Source of the DNA: Krasilnikovozyma curviuscula
Taxonomy: Eukaryota; Basidiomycota; Tremellomycetes; Cystofilobasidiales; Mrakiaceae
Length of the DNA: 64,000 nucleotides
Direction: 5' to 3'
NCBI GenBank assembly: GCA_014825775.1
Contig: MVAQ01000046.1
Span: 1-64,000 of the forward strand
Shown: positions 35,830 through 49,551 of the stretch, piece by piece
Layout of the letters: the number at the start of each line of letters is the position of its first letter
Numbering within the stretch: the first letter of the stretch is position 1
Translations under genes and position numbers: made by a program
The notes under the pieces: generated by a model
What the model was told of the DNA's origin: nothing
The model's database searches: none
Seen by the model: only the letters and a program-made list of their open reading frames with translations

Positions 35830-37443
35830 TTAACCAGCGACGGATCCGACGGTTGATCGTTCGACATCACCAGCCTGAGAAAAGCAGAAGAAGTTAAGCT
35901 CTGCGACAAACAAGTGGGGAATTCACGTACGTGTGTGCCAGCATTCTTGATCCTCGTGATCTCCTCCAAAATAGCAGCCCCTCCTTTCTTGATCAAGATC
36001 TGTGCGAGGTCCTCACCAATCTTGACGCAGTCATCGAGCGTCTCCACCTCTCTTTCAACTGTATCATCGACCTCGTCCTCGCCTGCCAGACTAGTGATAG
36101 TCGCTCTCAGCTTCAAAGACTTCTTGCTCCCATCTCCACTGAGCTCTGACACAACAGAAACAGGCACAGAGCACCCGCCTTCGAGCACTCGCAGGAGGGC
36201 GCGCTCAGCAAACGTTGTCCAAAGCGTCGGCTGGTCCGAGACGCCGTCGAGAATTGCCTGCACCGTCGGGTCAGAGGAACGGATCTCAACACCAATTGCA
36301 CCTTGGCCGACGGCATAAAGCGATTCGGGTGGTGAGAGGAAGGACGAGATTCGGTGGGACCAGCCCATGCGTTCCATTCCTGAAAAAGGAGAAGCGCAAA
36401 GGATCCCCAAACCCTACCGTCAGCGTCGGGAAGAGAGTAGAGAGGGAAATTTTAATACTGACCTGCTGCTGCCAGTATCAGAGCGGTAAATGGACCGGTG
36501 GGAGCATCGAGTTTGGCTAGTCTGGTGTTCAGATTTCCTCGCTACGACCAGCAAAGCACTTTGTCAGTGCTAAGTACTCAAAAGCAGCAATAGATAAAGA
36601 ACCATGAAAATTGAAATGTATGAACTCACTGCATCCATGAAGACCAATGATGGATACCTCCTTCGAAGGGTAGCCGTCCTCCTCACGCTGCTCGTTCCAA
36701 TGACACTTCCCGCTGGCAGCTCAGCCAAAGTCTTATACACCAGACCAGCTTTTACAACTAACGCATCCCTAGGATCGGCCCTCTTCACGACAGCGCCCAG
36801 CTTGCAAGTCTCAGGCAGCTGCGTGGGCACGTCTTTCAGCGAGTGTACAATGAGGTCGATCTGTGGAGGGTCTGAGAGTAAGAGGGTTTCGAGATCTGTC
36901 GTCCAGAGGGATTTTGAAGGGATAAGATAGAGTGCTTGGGTTCTGCGAGAGAGGTCGGAAGCGTCAGACTCATCATTACCCGAAGTTTTTTTTTCTGCGT
37001 CTGACGGACACGGCCACCTGCTCGTACGACAAACGGCATGGCACCAGCCCAAGCCATCAACGATACCCTCCGGCCCAACCAGATAGATAAAAGACAATTG
37101 ACTCAACTGGTTAATGTCTCCTTGAACTTTTGTCGTCACTATTGGGAAGTCGAATTGGGGGTGCTGAGCTTTAAGAGCGTCTCTAACGATTTCCGTTTGG
37201 ATGATAGCTAGCTGCGAAGATCTGGACCCTAGAGTAAAAACAGTCTTTTGAACCTTTTCAGATGCGATAGAGCGGCTGACTGGTTCAAGCTGAGGTATAG
37301 CCACAGAAAGACATGAAGCACAGCGGGGGAGAACAGATCAGTATGTTAACCTCCAGAGGACGACAGCTGCGATTCTCTCGTGTACTGACCTGGTTAGTGA
37401 TATCATGGGATAGAGATGACTTTGGCACAGATGACGAACCCAT
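35830..37443 (-). CDS. HEM3: Porphobilinogen deaminase (hydroxymethylbilane synthase)
   Basis: HEM3 joins four porphobilinogens to hydroxymethylbilane in cytosolic haem synthesis. The chosen ATG at 37443 begins MGSSSVPKSSLSHDI, spliced to SIASEKVQKTVFTLGSRSSQ and LAIIQTEIVRDALKAQHP. Then follow GDINQTQALYLIPSKSLWT, IDLIVHSLKDVPTQLPE, SVIGTSSVRRTATLRRRYP, VRGNLNTRLAKLD, YAVGQGAIGVEIR and LRVLEGGCSVPVSV, whose Cys binds the dipyrromethane cofactor. The C-terminus is AAILEEITRIKNAGTH plus a short last exon ending at 35830. An ATG at 37551 would extend the N-terminus by 36 residues and nearly touch the divergent transporter. The intron at 36943-37107 is 165 nt and free of stops in frame. Confidence 0.92.
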
Positions 37444-37554
37444 GTTTTGATTATCTAGGGATTTCTTAACTTTGAACGTCGGCGGCTGCGAAAGCAACGC
37501 TCGCTCCTCTTTCTGTCCCTCACTGAACCCCAAATCCGGGAAACTCAACACTTC

Positions 37555-39397
37555 ATGATGGCTGATGGAATGTCGTTTGTTCTGCTCACTCAGATCATTT
37601 GGATCTGTTCAGCCTCATACTTCTACGGAATGCAGATATCGATGCTCAACTCGCCCAGCACGGTGATCGTCTGCCAGGATACTGTCACCCACTCAACCTT
37701 CTTGAAGCTGCCATCTTGTTTACCTAATCTATCTACCTATGGGTTTGGTATCGTTACTTCAGCCTTCGTTTTCGGCGGACTAGTAGGCTCATTGGGCAGC
37801 ACGGTCATCATTCAGAAGTTGGGAAGAGGTAACAAGAAGAGCACTCTGCTCTGGTGTGCCTTTGGTACGGCAGTTGGGTCTTTCCTCCAGGCTGCTAGTG
37901 GTGGCTTCTACATGATGGTACTAGGACGGATATTCGTTGGGTGAGTGATCTAATTGGATTAAGCCTGCTTCTGCGCGTTTGACGATGAACCCCCTCTCCT
38001 CAGATTCTTCTCGGCTGTTGGAATATGCGTTGTCCCACCTTTCCTTAGCAGCATTGCCCCAGTATCAATCAAGGGAAGTGTCGGTGTTCTACATCAGTTC
38101 GCTATTGTCACCGGAATCTTGGTCTCTCAATGCCTCGGCTTGTTCCTTTCACAACCCACCATCTGGCGATGGATCCCGGCAATATCTGGCATCTGCTGCG
38201 GAATCCAAATGTTGACCTCACCACTCATCAAAGAATCCAGTACGTCGTCTTCCTCAAAGATCATCACCTCAGCTGCAGATGAGGAAGAAGCGCTCCAGCA
38301 ACCGACACCACCTGGTGAATCTGAAGACGCATCTCTTCTCAGTCCAGCAACAGGAGGTGAGCAGTCGTCAGATGTGGCAATCGATTTAAGTCTTGGAGAA
38401 CTCGCAAAATCCAAAGACATGCGAAAAGGGATGACTGTCGCGCTGCTTGCGATGTTTGTTCAGCAGGTCAGTGAACGCAACATGCCCGTTTTACGCTTAT
38501 GCTCCTTCCAGTGATTAACTTTGTTACTTTCGTTGTGTTGATTTATTTAGGCTTCTGGAATCAATGCAGTTCTCTTCTACTCAGCAACGATTCTGAAGTC
38601 GCTGATGGGGAAAAATGGCACCCTGGTGGCTTTTTACATCACTGTCTTCAACCTTGTCATGACTTTTCCACCCATCTTCTTGATCGAAGTGAGTCTTCTA
38701 ACTCAATCGTTTTCTCCTGCCCTCCATTCTCTCTTCCTCATTACTGATTTAATTTCCTTTTCATGCTTAACCCACTTGTAGCGCCTGGGCAGAAAATCGC
38801 TGCTCTTGACAAGCATTGCTGGAATGACGATCTCGACTGCAACGATGGGATTTGGAATCAACTACGCTCTTCAAATGCTCTCAGCTTTTTCCATCTTCCT
38901 GTTCATCGGGTCGTTCGCCATCGGTGAGTTAATGACTGCTGTGAGGCCTGCTTCGTAGACCCTAAACTGACGCTACTCTCATCTCCCCTAAAGGCCTTGG
39001 ACCTGTACCGTTCATTATGATTGGTGAACTCGTTGCGCCGGAGGTAAGCATATTTCAAGCAAGTGTTCTTCACTAGCACTTGCACTTATGCCTACCCATC
39101 TGGTCGCATTTACAGGGAAGGGCGGCACTTAGCTCTTTATCTTTGACGATAAACTTCTTAACAAATATGTTTAGTGAGCATCTCCTTATACATCATTATC
39201 TCGGTCTTATCGTGACCACGTCTGAGACAAGCACTTCCTCCTTCACAGTTGGTCTCTTCTTCCTACCTCTGCGCGACTTCCTATCGAAGCCAGTGCCTGG
39301 AGGAGGTGAAGATGAGAGACAAAATGAAGGAAATGTGTTCTTCGTGTTCACGTTTTTCCTCGTCGTCTGTGGTATGGCGTTGAAGAAGTTGTATTGA
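37555..39397 (+). CDS. Sugar transporter, major facilitator superfamily
   Basis: This is a membrane hexose-type transporter with about twelve spans. Signature sequences are visible: SYFYGMQISMLNSP in span 1, GLVGSLGSTVIIQKLGRGNK after span 2, GRIFVG joined to VPPFLSSIAPVSIKG, the large cytoplasmic loop with acidic/Ser-rich sequence (about 38240-38400), then FVQQASGINAVLFYSATI, RLGRKSLLLTSIAG and GLGPVPFIMIGELVAPEGRA. The end is LFFLPLRDFLSKPVPGG and a last span. The compact form resembles the yeast YBR241C/Vvs1 vacuolar-type branch more than plasma membrane HXT carriers, but the location is inferred. It diverges from HEM3 by about 110 bases. Confidence 0.85.
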
Positions 39398-39658
39398 ACT
39401 TGATGGCTTTCACTGTCGTTCCTTTGAGCAGGGACAATTAGGATATCGTGTACTTACTTTAATGAATTTTTCACGATTTTATTGAGAAAGTATTCAGAAA
39501 TGCAGAACAATTCTTGATCCGGCGACACTGCGACTCATTAGCCGGTTCTCTTGGACCCTCACAACGCTCAACTATTGCAGCTTCTTCAACTTTCTCACAA
39601 GCGACGCGTTTTCCTTTTGAAACATCTTCAAGCAAATAGGACAGTGGCTACCAGAGAG

Positions 39659-40925
39659 ATGTCGGGGCTGGAGGAACCTTCCGAGGTTTCTGATTTGAAA
39701 AACCTAGTCGAGATAGAAAAGATTGACGAGAACTTGTACAGATCCAAGATTCTTTGGTTGCCAGTTAATGCTCGAGGGGTATTCGGTGGGCAGGTACGCA
39801 TCAGAATCCTTCTCACCACTGGCATCCCACACTGAATGACCAGCAATTACAGGTCGTTGCTCAAGCTCTGCTCGCTGCTACTCTCACCATCGATCAAACC
39901 ACTTCACGGTTACACTCTCTACATTCATATTTTCTAGCAGCAGCATCTCCTATCATCCCAATCATCTATCAAGTTACGAAATTGCGCGACGGTTAGTCTC
40001 CGCTGTCTGCTTGGCCTTCTCAAGGGTAGATATTTATCTTTTAGAGACTGAGACACGTAATCGTATCCACTTCTTTACAGGGAGGAGCTATCAAACGCGA
40101 TCAGTCACTGCATCCCAGAGAGGAGCAGCAGTCTTCATCCTGTCGTGCTCGTTTCAACGACCAGAGCCTCAGCAGCCGATTTTCCAGATTGATCTTCCGC
40201 CCGATATTCCACTACCCCAAGACTGTCCGTTGAGAGAAGATGTGATGGCTGATCTACTGGTGAAGCGATCGTTTGGGGACAGTCCTGCCGCTGAGAAGCG
40301 GGTCAAGGAGTACATGGAGGTCAGTACTGCGAAGAGTATCAGAATGGTTTCCTGACAGTACTGACCTTACCGTTCCACAGGAGAGAAGAATGTCACCGGT
40401 CGCAATCAAAGACTGTAAGCTCTCCTCTCGACTCTCAAACTGCACTGCCTACTGGATTCGTGCCAAAAGCTTGGACGAGACCAGTCCCAACGACCATGGT
40501 TTTCAATGCTGTGTTCTGGCATATATCAGTGACTTCTTACTCATTGGTACGGCTGCAAAAGCGTTGGGCCAGACATGGACTAGCAAGAAGATGCGATTGG
40601 GTCAGATGGTTTCTCTAGATCGTGAGTCGCAGTGTTTTGATTCTCCTCTTAATAAACTAACTAGAACAACCTGAAATTCCAGACAGTATGTGGATCTATG
40701 ACTCATTTGACACATCGGAATGGATATTGCATAGTGAGTCCTTGTCTTCGTTTATATATATATTGAGCGTCATACGACAAAAATCAACTGTACATTCGAC
40801 TTTCGTCAGTGATGGAAGCAACGCGTGCTTCCAACGGTCGTGGTTTAGTTAGCAGCAGGATGTATCAAGGTGGACGTCTTATAGCAGCGTTCCAACAGGA
40901 GGGTGTTGTCCGAAGTGCGATATAG
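39659..40925 (+). CDS. Acyl-CoA thioesterase, double hot-dog type (TES1/ACOT8)
   Basis: These enzymes hydrolyse acyl-CoA to free acid and CoA, usually in peroxisomes. The ATG at 39659 begins MSGLEEPSEVSDLKNLVEIE; an apparent earlier start at 39551 is TTG. The N-terminal hot-dog has NARGVFGGQVVAQALLAATL and RLHSLHSYFLAAASP, then the linker GRSYQTRSVTASQRGAAVFI. The second hot-dog contains LAYISDFLLIGTA with the catalytic-type Asp, DHSMWIYDSFDTSEW and SRMYQGGRLIAAFQQEGVVR with the Gln. The protein ends VRSAI, with no standard SKL-type PTS1, so peroxisomal targeting is not shown. Splice joins at about 40320-40380 and 40620-40690 keep frame. Confidence 0.88.
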
Positions 40926-41039
40926 CGGCTGGAACGCGATCTTAGGATGTGTTGTACTAGAATTAAAAGAACATAAATTATCGAGCAATATCTATTACAC
41001 AACACGGTTATATAAGACAGACATCACCAGCTGCGACCT

Positions 41040-43259
41040 TCACGTCCGCCTTCGCATGAACAGTATCACCATTCCCCGCCCTACATCCATCCGTATCCCT
41101 TCTTCATCGATTTTGGAGGCATATTTGGCAATGTTTGGGCGTAAGGACTTAAGTTCTGCAGTGACCATCGCAATGTGAATTTCCGTGAGATCCGTTAACA
41201 GAGAGCGAACTGGGGTCTGCGCAAAGGAAGAAACATGAACCTTTAGCGATATTCGTTGTGAAGACGAAAAGCGGGATGACTCACATCCACTAACAGCCCC
41301 AAGCTTTGCTCGTTCTCTAACGTCAGTTGAGATTCCGCTGGGCTCATCATGGTCTGTATTGGGTCATTGACATGGATGTCCTTCAGACCAAGATATTGGA
41401 GAATATGTTGTGCTGCTCGATGTCGCACCATGATTTCGAACTGTTCAGTTTTGGAATTTATAATCTCAACGAGTTCATTCTGTTTTAGAAGCATGTCAGG
41501 TGAGGCAAGATCAGATACGCAGTTTGAGTCGTGAACTCGAATTAAATCCCATGTCGACTCACATCGATGTTGATACCCGCTACCATGACGCTCCTCACAC
41601 GAGGCAGTAACGTCTGTTCCAAAAAGTCTACTTTCACGTTTTTTGTACATTGGTCCACCAGTTCCCAGATGCGTGGCTGCGAAGAAAAAAAATTAAATAA
41701 GCAAGCGACCTCAAGCTATAAACCAAGCTAATGGAGACACCAACCTTCATCTGCGAACCGAAGGAGCCTGCTAGTATTGAATCCTCTTCCTCTATCACAG
41801 GAGGTGGGATTCCATTTGTTAGAGTGGTCGATTCGAGATCCTGGTCCGGTCGGAAAACGGTGAGATTTGGCGACGAATCAACTTGGCCTTTCTTCACTGT
41901 CGTTTCAACACCGTTCATCACCACCGACTGCTGAGCTGAGTCCGCCGGTTCCGAATTATCACCTACCTCATCATCGTCATCAAGTATTATTTTCTGCCGC
42001 CTTCTCTTTTTGCCCGAGATGAAATGCTCGGGTTCATCCACTTCAATTTCCTCTTCCTCTTCTTTCACGACATCAGCAACAACCGGCTGGGATATGAGCT
42101 GCGGCTTCTCCTCTTCTTCTTCTTCTTCTTCTTTGCCATCATCGTCGTTTTCATCCACAGGTAGAGGATAGTAGGTGGGTTTTGAGGAGGGCTGTTGGAT
42201 TCGAGGGGTGTGGATGATGGGCTCCGTCGCCATGTCTAATTCCATCGGATCGGGCGACGGAGAAGATGAAGATTCTGGAGGCGGGGTCTCTGATGAAGAA
42301 GTTCCATTTCTCCGTGAAATAAGCTGAAGCCTGTTGCTGGAACGCTGTGGTGAAGAGTTGAGACCGTTCGTTGTGTAAAGAGGATCGAGAATGGCGTAGA
42401 CAGTAAATTGGTGAGAGGGCGATGAGGTAGGTCTGAGGTTTGAGGGTATATCCTTTGGCTGTACTAGGCGTCCTTCGCTTTCAGCCAGACCAGGAGTCGT
42501 CACGCTGTTTGAATTGTACCCCAACCAGAGCCCTTCCTTCTTCTTCTTCACTCTCACCTGCCTGCTCTGTCGTTTCCTCTTCTCGCCTGGTGAGTTCAGA
42601 TTTCCATTGCTGCTGTTGTAATCCCGTAAGGGTACGTCAAGCTCCTCATCAGAGGTTGGGGGTGGAATGGCCGGGATAATGAGGTGCTTGGAATACGAGG
42701 CTGATGTGGGAAGAAGAGGGTGTATAGAGATTGTCAGGACTGAAACTACAGGTGGTGGTGGAGTAGCAAGAGGAGGAACTATTCAAATAAAACCGAGGCG
42801 TTATCAGTTAGACGAGACGATGGGAGGAGGGAGAGCAGAGCCGACGGAGTACTGACGCCCATTCGCTTTCCTTTTCTCCTTCAAGGGTGATGCTCCCAAG
42901 CCCCACACCCACTGCTTTTTTATCCCATCGGATTCCCATCCATCACACCATACCTCTACGCCTTTCCTGTGAAGGCTGACGTTCCCAGCGGCAGATCCGT
43001 GAGGAGAGCTCGAAGCAATGTTCCTCCAAATGGGCTTCCCGTCCGAGTTGACTCTGATGTCGAAGAATTCTCCCTTGGGGCATGTAGGGTTCGTCAGGTT
43101 GAACTCGAATGATGTGTTAGGCGTTACTTGGACTGATGAGATCCTGTGAAGCGTCTTTGGATTTGGTGAGGGTAAAGGGATGTGGGAAGGGGCTGGTAAC
43201 GAAGACAAGGAGGACGAAGGGGAGTAGAGGGACAAAGACCACGGTGGAAGCGAAGGCAT
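41040..43259 (-). CDS. Unknown acidic Ser/Pro-rich protein, probably nuclear
   Basis: I do not recognise this gene. The start ATG at 43259 gives a Ser/Pro-rich N-terminus, then a block NTSFEFNLTNPTCPKGEFFD and WCDGWESDGIKKQWVWGLG. A basic patch (GEKRKRQSRQVRVKKKKEG) looks like a nuclear localisation signal. It is followed by long disordered Ser/Pro stretches and two acidic runs (DDDGKEEEEEEEEK and KEEEEEIEVDE) with a further basic patch GKKRRRQK. The C-terminal third is better ordered: PRIWELVDQCTKNVKVDFLE, TLLPRVRSVMVAGINID, RHRAAQHILQYLGLKDI and AMVTAELKSLRP. Four or so introns have good borders. The alternation of basic and acidic tracts suggests chromatin or RNA contact, without direct proof. 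Confidence 0.6.
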
Positions 43260-43683
43260 TGCTTCGAGTTTCTCAACTCCTCAACCTCAGTGGGAAGAAC
43301 AGTGCGAGCCAAAACACTGTTGGCCGTTTGGTGGCACCAACCTCCGATTGAATTTCCCGCTTGCGACGAGGAGGCTGGCCAGTTTCTTTGACGGTCAAAC
43401 TTCATATGAAAAAAATACAATACAACTGCATGGAGAAAGGACATTTTGAATTGAAGGAATGTCTGCTAGTCAAGTTTGCAGCGAATGACTTGTGATCTAC
43501 GCGTTGCGCATTGAGGACAAGATTATCTGCCTGTGTAAACAAAACTTCCTTGGATTTTCGTATAAAGTTAACTGCTAGAGGACCACAATAAATCTACCTT
43601 TGATTACAACCAGTTTACTATATTTAGGCGAGCCATCTACTGAATAAACCTCCGCCTTTCGTCGGTCATGACCTTGTCTCAAT
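43260..43683. other. Spacer at the left edge of the putative cluster
   Basis: About 425 bases between two minus-strand genes: promoter of the acidic protein gene and 3' UTR of the permease. No gene or repeat seen. Confidence 0.4.
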
Positions 43684-45865
43684 TTACAGCATTCTACCAT
43701 GGTTTCCAGCAGCACGCCCGGTGAGGGTGATGTCGGCTTGTAATATTTCACCAGTCTGCTTTCCGAGTTTCTTCCTCTCAGCGGCGATCCTTCTGACCTC
43801 CTTTTCAGAGTCATTGGTCAAGTACCAGGTGATGCAGATACAGACGCAAGAGAGACCAAAGAAGCCGATGCAAATGAGGTATGGGACCCTGTACCGAGGA
43901 GCGTACTGGGACCTGAAGATTTGAGGACTGAACGCGCTGACGGTCTGGGCGATGGTGTTCTGTATTCCAAACGCGACGGCGGTGTATGTAGCTCCTTGCA
44001 ATGTTTGAGTGCGCCATGGGTAGACTAGAACGGTTGAAATAAACGTGAAAATGTGAACCTATAAGCTCAAAAGCAGAGCCAAGTTTCCCAAACTTACCTA
44101 AGGTTCCGTACCATGCCGACATGACTCCTGTCATGCAGATACAGAAATAGAGCACTCCAGGAGATTCGGAGTAGGCCAGTCCACAGAACAATCCGAGTAA
44201 TATGAGATTGGAACCTAAGCACCAGACAGCTCTGGGAATCTGAGTGAACTCATCGGCGAGATAAGCAGAAATAATACCGAAAATTACGTAGAGAGCTGCT
44301 GGTGGAATGTTTACTGTGATAAAGGTAGGTACTTTAGTAACTGAAGTCACGTTCGGGAAATTTTATACTCACGAAGCTGTACTTTTGGTCCAGACTTGAA
44401 CCCAAGCTGAGAGACAACAGTAGGAAGCCAGAAAGTGTAACCTGAACCAAGTCAGTCACCATCAGTACCATCTTGAGTATCTTCTAGTGCTATAAGATGA
44501 TGGCTCACCAGTCATAGCGATGTTGAACACAAAAAACAAAGAACTAAAAGCCCAGGTCTGGGCGCTGAACGCGGCTTGTTTAGCTTCCTTCCAGTTGACG
44601 GTATCATCTGCCGCTCTGGAGGAACCAGGAGCAAGGCGTCCAACTATGAACTTCTTCTCGTCCTCAGATAAGAACTTTGCCGTGTCTGGGAAGTCAAGGT
44701 GCCACATCCAGAAACAAGCAGCGAGGAGCAAACCAACGCAGCCCTCGATGATGAAAGCGGTCTGCCAAGCACTAAGGCCACTTCTACCACTGATGTAAGA
44801 AAGTCCATAGGTGATGAGTGCATCGAAGATGTTGGCAAAATTTGACAGGACGGTGAGTACAGCCAATCTAACACCCACTGAAAATAGAAGACTAAATCAG
44901 ACACGAGCAATCGCCTAGTGTGAATATATCTAATTCGATACATACATTCATCATGTCTGTACCAATATGTTACTTGGCCTGTATTGAGTCCGACGAAAAA
45001 AAAAAAAGGCAGCTCGAAACTCAGTGATCGGGATCATTTACGCTGAGCGCGGTGGCATCAGCAAAGACTGGGAAAAGTATCACTGACAGACAATCGCGGG
45101 GTAAAGACCACCCTGGAGAACAAAAACAAATTGCCTGTGTTAGTGTGATGGAACGCTTTGGGTGTAGACGAATTTGCCGCGTACTTCACATAGACCAAGG
45201 AAAGCTCTAGCAACCAGCAAGCCAGTTAAGTTTTTTGCAGCAGCTTGGCAAGCACAAGCAATAGACCATCCGATAATAATTCTCACGAAGTGGAGGCGAG
45301 GGGTTTGCCATTTGAGAAGCTAGGTGACAACAAACCGAATCAGTGCGATATTCAGTTCATTGCAATAGCTGTAAGGTTCACCATTGTAGAGGGAATTTCA
45401 GAGATAACGAAAGGAATGGTGAATGCAGTTGCTGTCCATGAGTAGTCGTTCGCAGCAATATGCAGCTGGTTCAGAATGTTGGTGGAAGTTCCAGTGTTGA
45501 TGGTCTTGACGTACGAAATGAGCGAGGAGTCCATGTTCTGCGAAGCGAAAAAGAATCAAGTCATGACTTCGAATTTGACACTTTGGAGAACGCGTGTGAC
45601 TTACCTTCAAGAGGTAGGCCAGAAGCAACATTGGAAACAAGCGCAGATCGATCTTTCTGAGCAGCTTTTTCTCAGTCTGGTAGTCGAATTTCGCACGGAT
45701 CTGATGCATCACCAGCAATTCGTCAGCGGGAAAACATGGAGAAGAGATTTAGTGAAAATCACTCACATCTGCCTCTTCTTGGGAAATAGAGTAGGCGATG
45801 CTCTTCACATCGACGTCAGAGGAATCATTGGCGACGACCTTTTCTTTGATATCATCTGAGGACAT
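43684..45865 (-). CDS. Dal5/Tna1-type anion:cation symporter (MFS)
   Basis: This family (ACS) imports small organic anions such as allantoate, ureidosuccinate, nicotinate or carboxylic acids. The ATG at 45865 gives an acidic N-terminus, then KLLRKIDLRLFPMLLLAYLL, NMDSSLISYVKTINTG and NDYSWTATAFTIPFVISEIP. A GRAL-type segment LLVARAFLGLCE is joined to GGLYPAIV, YFWYRHDE and the next spans (VGVRLAVLTVLSNFANIFDA). The central loop has FLSEDEKKFIVGRLAP. The later spans include YTFWLPTVVSQLGFKSGPKVQ, YGTLVYPWRTQTLQGATYTA and RYRVPYLICIGFFGLSCVC. Exons are many and small. It is divergent from the ene-reductase gene. Its substrate cannot be read from sequence; the family and its neighbours suggest a nitrogen-containing acid. 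Confidence 0.87.
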
Positions 45866-46289
45866 CTTTGGGTATTGTTGTTAAGTCGGATGATAGCTTT
45901 AAGTGACGTTGGTACAAGTCTTTATATACAGAGCCATCAGCGTGTAAGTCGCGCGCGCTATCGGGTTCGCGCAAGAAATGCCACAGTGCCGTCGGCGGTG
46001 CCAAAAGGCGTAAAAGCAAGCAAATAGTGCAGCGAGCTCCTCGAATCTCATTTGCACGGCGAAACAAAACGGAGAAAATCGATATCACTAAGGGTCTAGG
46101 CTGGTCAGAGGAAAGAAGAAGTGTAACTTTGACGGCTTTACGGATCCAAGAGTCGACACCAAAAACCGAACTTTCACCAGCCCAGCCGCTCTCTCACGCG
46201 GAGCAAACCAGTAAACAGCAATCATCACTGAAGCTCAAGCAAATCTTCACTGAAGACATAATACAACAATCAGCCTTCTTGATTACAGT
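45866..46289. promoter_or_regulatory. Divergent promoter region, permease / OYE
   Basis: About 424 bases between two divergent starts. It is GC-rich near 45950-46010, with CCGTCGGCGG at 45989-45998 holding several CGG/CCG triplets that a zinc cluster protein could bind. No CCG-N5-CCG repeat as in the right half of the cluster was found. Confidence 0.45.
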
Positions 46290-48066
<1,777 letters not shown>

Positions 48067-48258
48067 GCCTTTGGAAGGCTTCTAGTTGGATGCAATGTAC
48101 TTCTTGCTTAATCAGAGGCGTACAATTAGAGGAAATCTGAGACAAACTTTTTGCGCTTGCCATTCCTGAGATGTTGTTATCAATTATTGATCTGGTCTTT
48201 GATAAAATCAAAAGGCTCGCCTGATCGTGAATGTCGTTAGATGATGCTTCTGCGCCAT
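48067..48258. other. Convergent spacer, OYE / SDR
   Basis: About 190 bases shared by the two 3' ends. No other feature seen. Confidence 0.4.
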
Positions 48259-49284
48259 CTATCCCCACCTGCTGTATCCACCGTCCACCTTTAAAGTCGT
48301 TCCTGTCACGAATCTACTAGCGTCTGAAGCTAGATATAGAATACTATCTGCAATCTCATCAGGTTCGCCCAATCGTCCCATCATCGCTGCCTCTGCAATC
48401 ACCTTCAGCTTTTCTGGTCCAGCACCTGCTGTCATCGGCGTATGGACCGCTGATGAGACACGAAATAAATCCTGAGAACACGTTGGTATATATGAAGCTA
48501 TGACGATACAGGCTTACCTCCTGGACAGATGCTGTTGATGCGAATCCCTGTTTGGCCAAGCTCTGCAGCGGCTGACATCGCGAGACCTCTCACAGCGAAT
48601 TTAGAAGCGGCATACGCACTGACCCCAGGCTTGCCATCTAATCCTAGTTGTGAAGAGGTCAGTACTATGGAGCATCCCTTTCCTTTACTGGGAGAGGCAA
48701 GCATTGCTTTGATGGAGTGTTTCATCCCCAAAAATGCTACAAGAAATGGGTAGAAAAGGATCAGTCACAGGCGCATTCCTGGAGCCCACGATCTACTTAC
48801 TCCCTTTGACATTGATATCGAACACCCGTTCAAAAGTTTCAACGTCGATATCTTGGACCGCGGCCCTCGCCTGACTTACTCCTGCATTCTGGACCGATAT
48901 ATCAAGCTGGCCAAATTTCTTCACTGTCTCGTTTACGTAGCGAATGGTATCGTCTTCCGATGTGATGTCTGCGTGGATGATGAGCACTCTGAGTTGTTCC
49001 TCTTGGGTCAATGTCGCCAGCGCTGACTGCAGGAGAGTCTTCGACACGTCTACAATGGTCACACCAGCAGCATTGGCTTTCAGAAACGCCTTGAGGGAGT
49101 AAATTGTTATTAAGTATAGCTTTATAGTCTAGTCAAGGCTTCTTTCTCACCTTGACAGTTGCTAAACCAATTCCACCGGCGCCACCCTGAGCAAACAGGC
49201 AAGCTCGGAAGAGTGATCTTTTGAACAAATCTTAGAGATACTCACAGTGATAATGGCCACCTTTCCTTTGATACTAAGAGACAT
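48259..49284 (-). CDS. Classical short-chain dehydrogenase/reductase
   Basis: A NAD(P)-dependent oxidoreductase of about 260 residues. Exon 1 (ATG at 49284) ends MSLSIKGKVAIIT and joins to GGAGGIGLATVK, rebuilding the cofactor motif TGGAGGIG. NAG is in ISVQNAGVSQARAA, the catalytic Ser in IVLTSSQLGLDG and the YxxxK motif in YAASKFAVRG. Asp in TIVDVS suggests preference for NAD. ICPGAVHTPM and the C-terminal VTGTTLKVDGGYSRWG are typical of 3-oxoacyl-ACP-reductase-like SDRs. It diverges from the P450 gene and converges on the ene-reductase, which suggests a shared pathway. The substrate is unknown. Confidence 0.9.
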
Positions 49285-49551
49285 ATTGACGACCAAAGGG
49301 GGTGATGAGGAGAAGCAGAAGCACCATCCATACGGTCTTCTATGGACCGAAGGGTGGCGCGGGACGTCCATCTATGTACCGACGGGTTCGCCGGTTAGTG
49401 ATAGATTGCAGAACAGTATTTCAACGATTTATAACCTCTCCAGGACTTCGATATTAAGCTGCTTGCAACCCTCTGGCCTCCTAAGTCCAATTCACCCAAC
49501 CGAGCAACGATAATCACAACAACCTCAAATTGCCACCCCCGCGCCTTCGAC
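49285..49551. promoter_or_regulatory. Divergent promoter region, SDR / P450
   Basis: A 267-base interval between divergent starts. CCGACGGGTTCGCCGG at 49379-49394 contains CGG/CCG triplets and is a possible zinc cluster site, though its spacing differs from the repeats near the amidase, deacetylase and regulator genes. Confidence 0.4.

Noticed and set aside
35914..36318. 134-codon plus-strand frame antisense to HEM3
   Set aside because: It mirrors the conserved HEM3 C-terminal exon and has no independent evidence.
39551..39658. N-terminal extension of the thioesterase
   Set aside because: The first codon would be TTG. The ATG at 39659 gives a normal N-terminus.
40750..40770. Short TA dinucleotide run
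   Set aside because: It is a small AT run inside an intron of the thioesterase gene, with no sign of a function.
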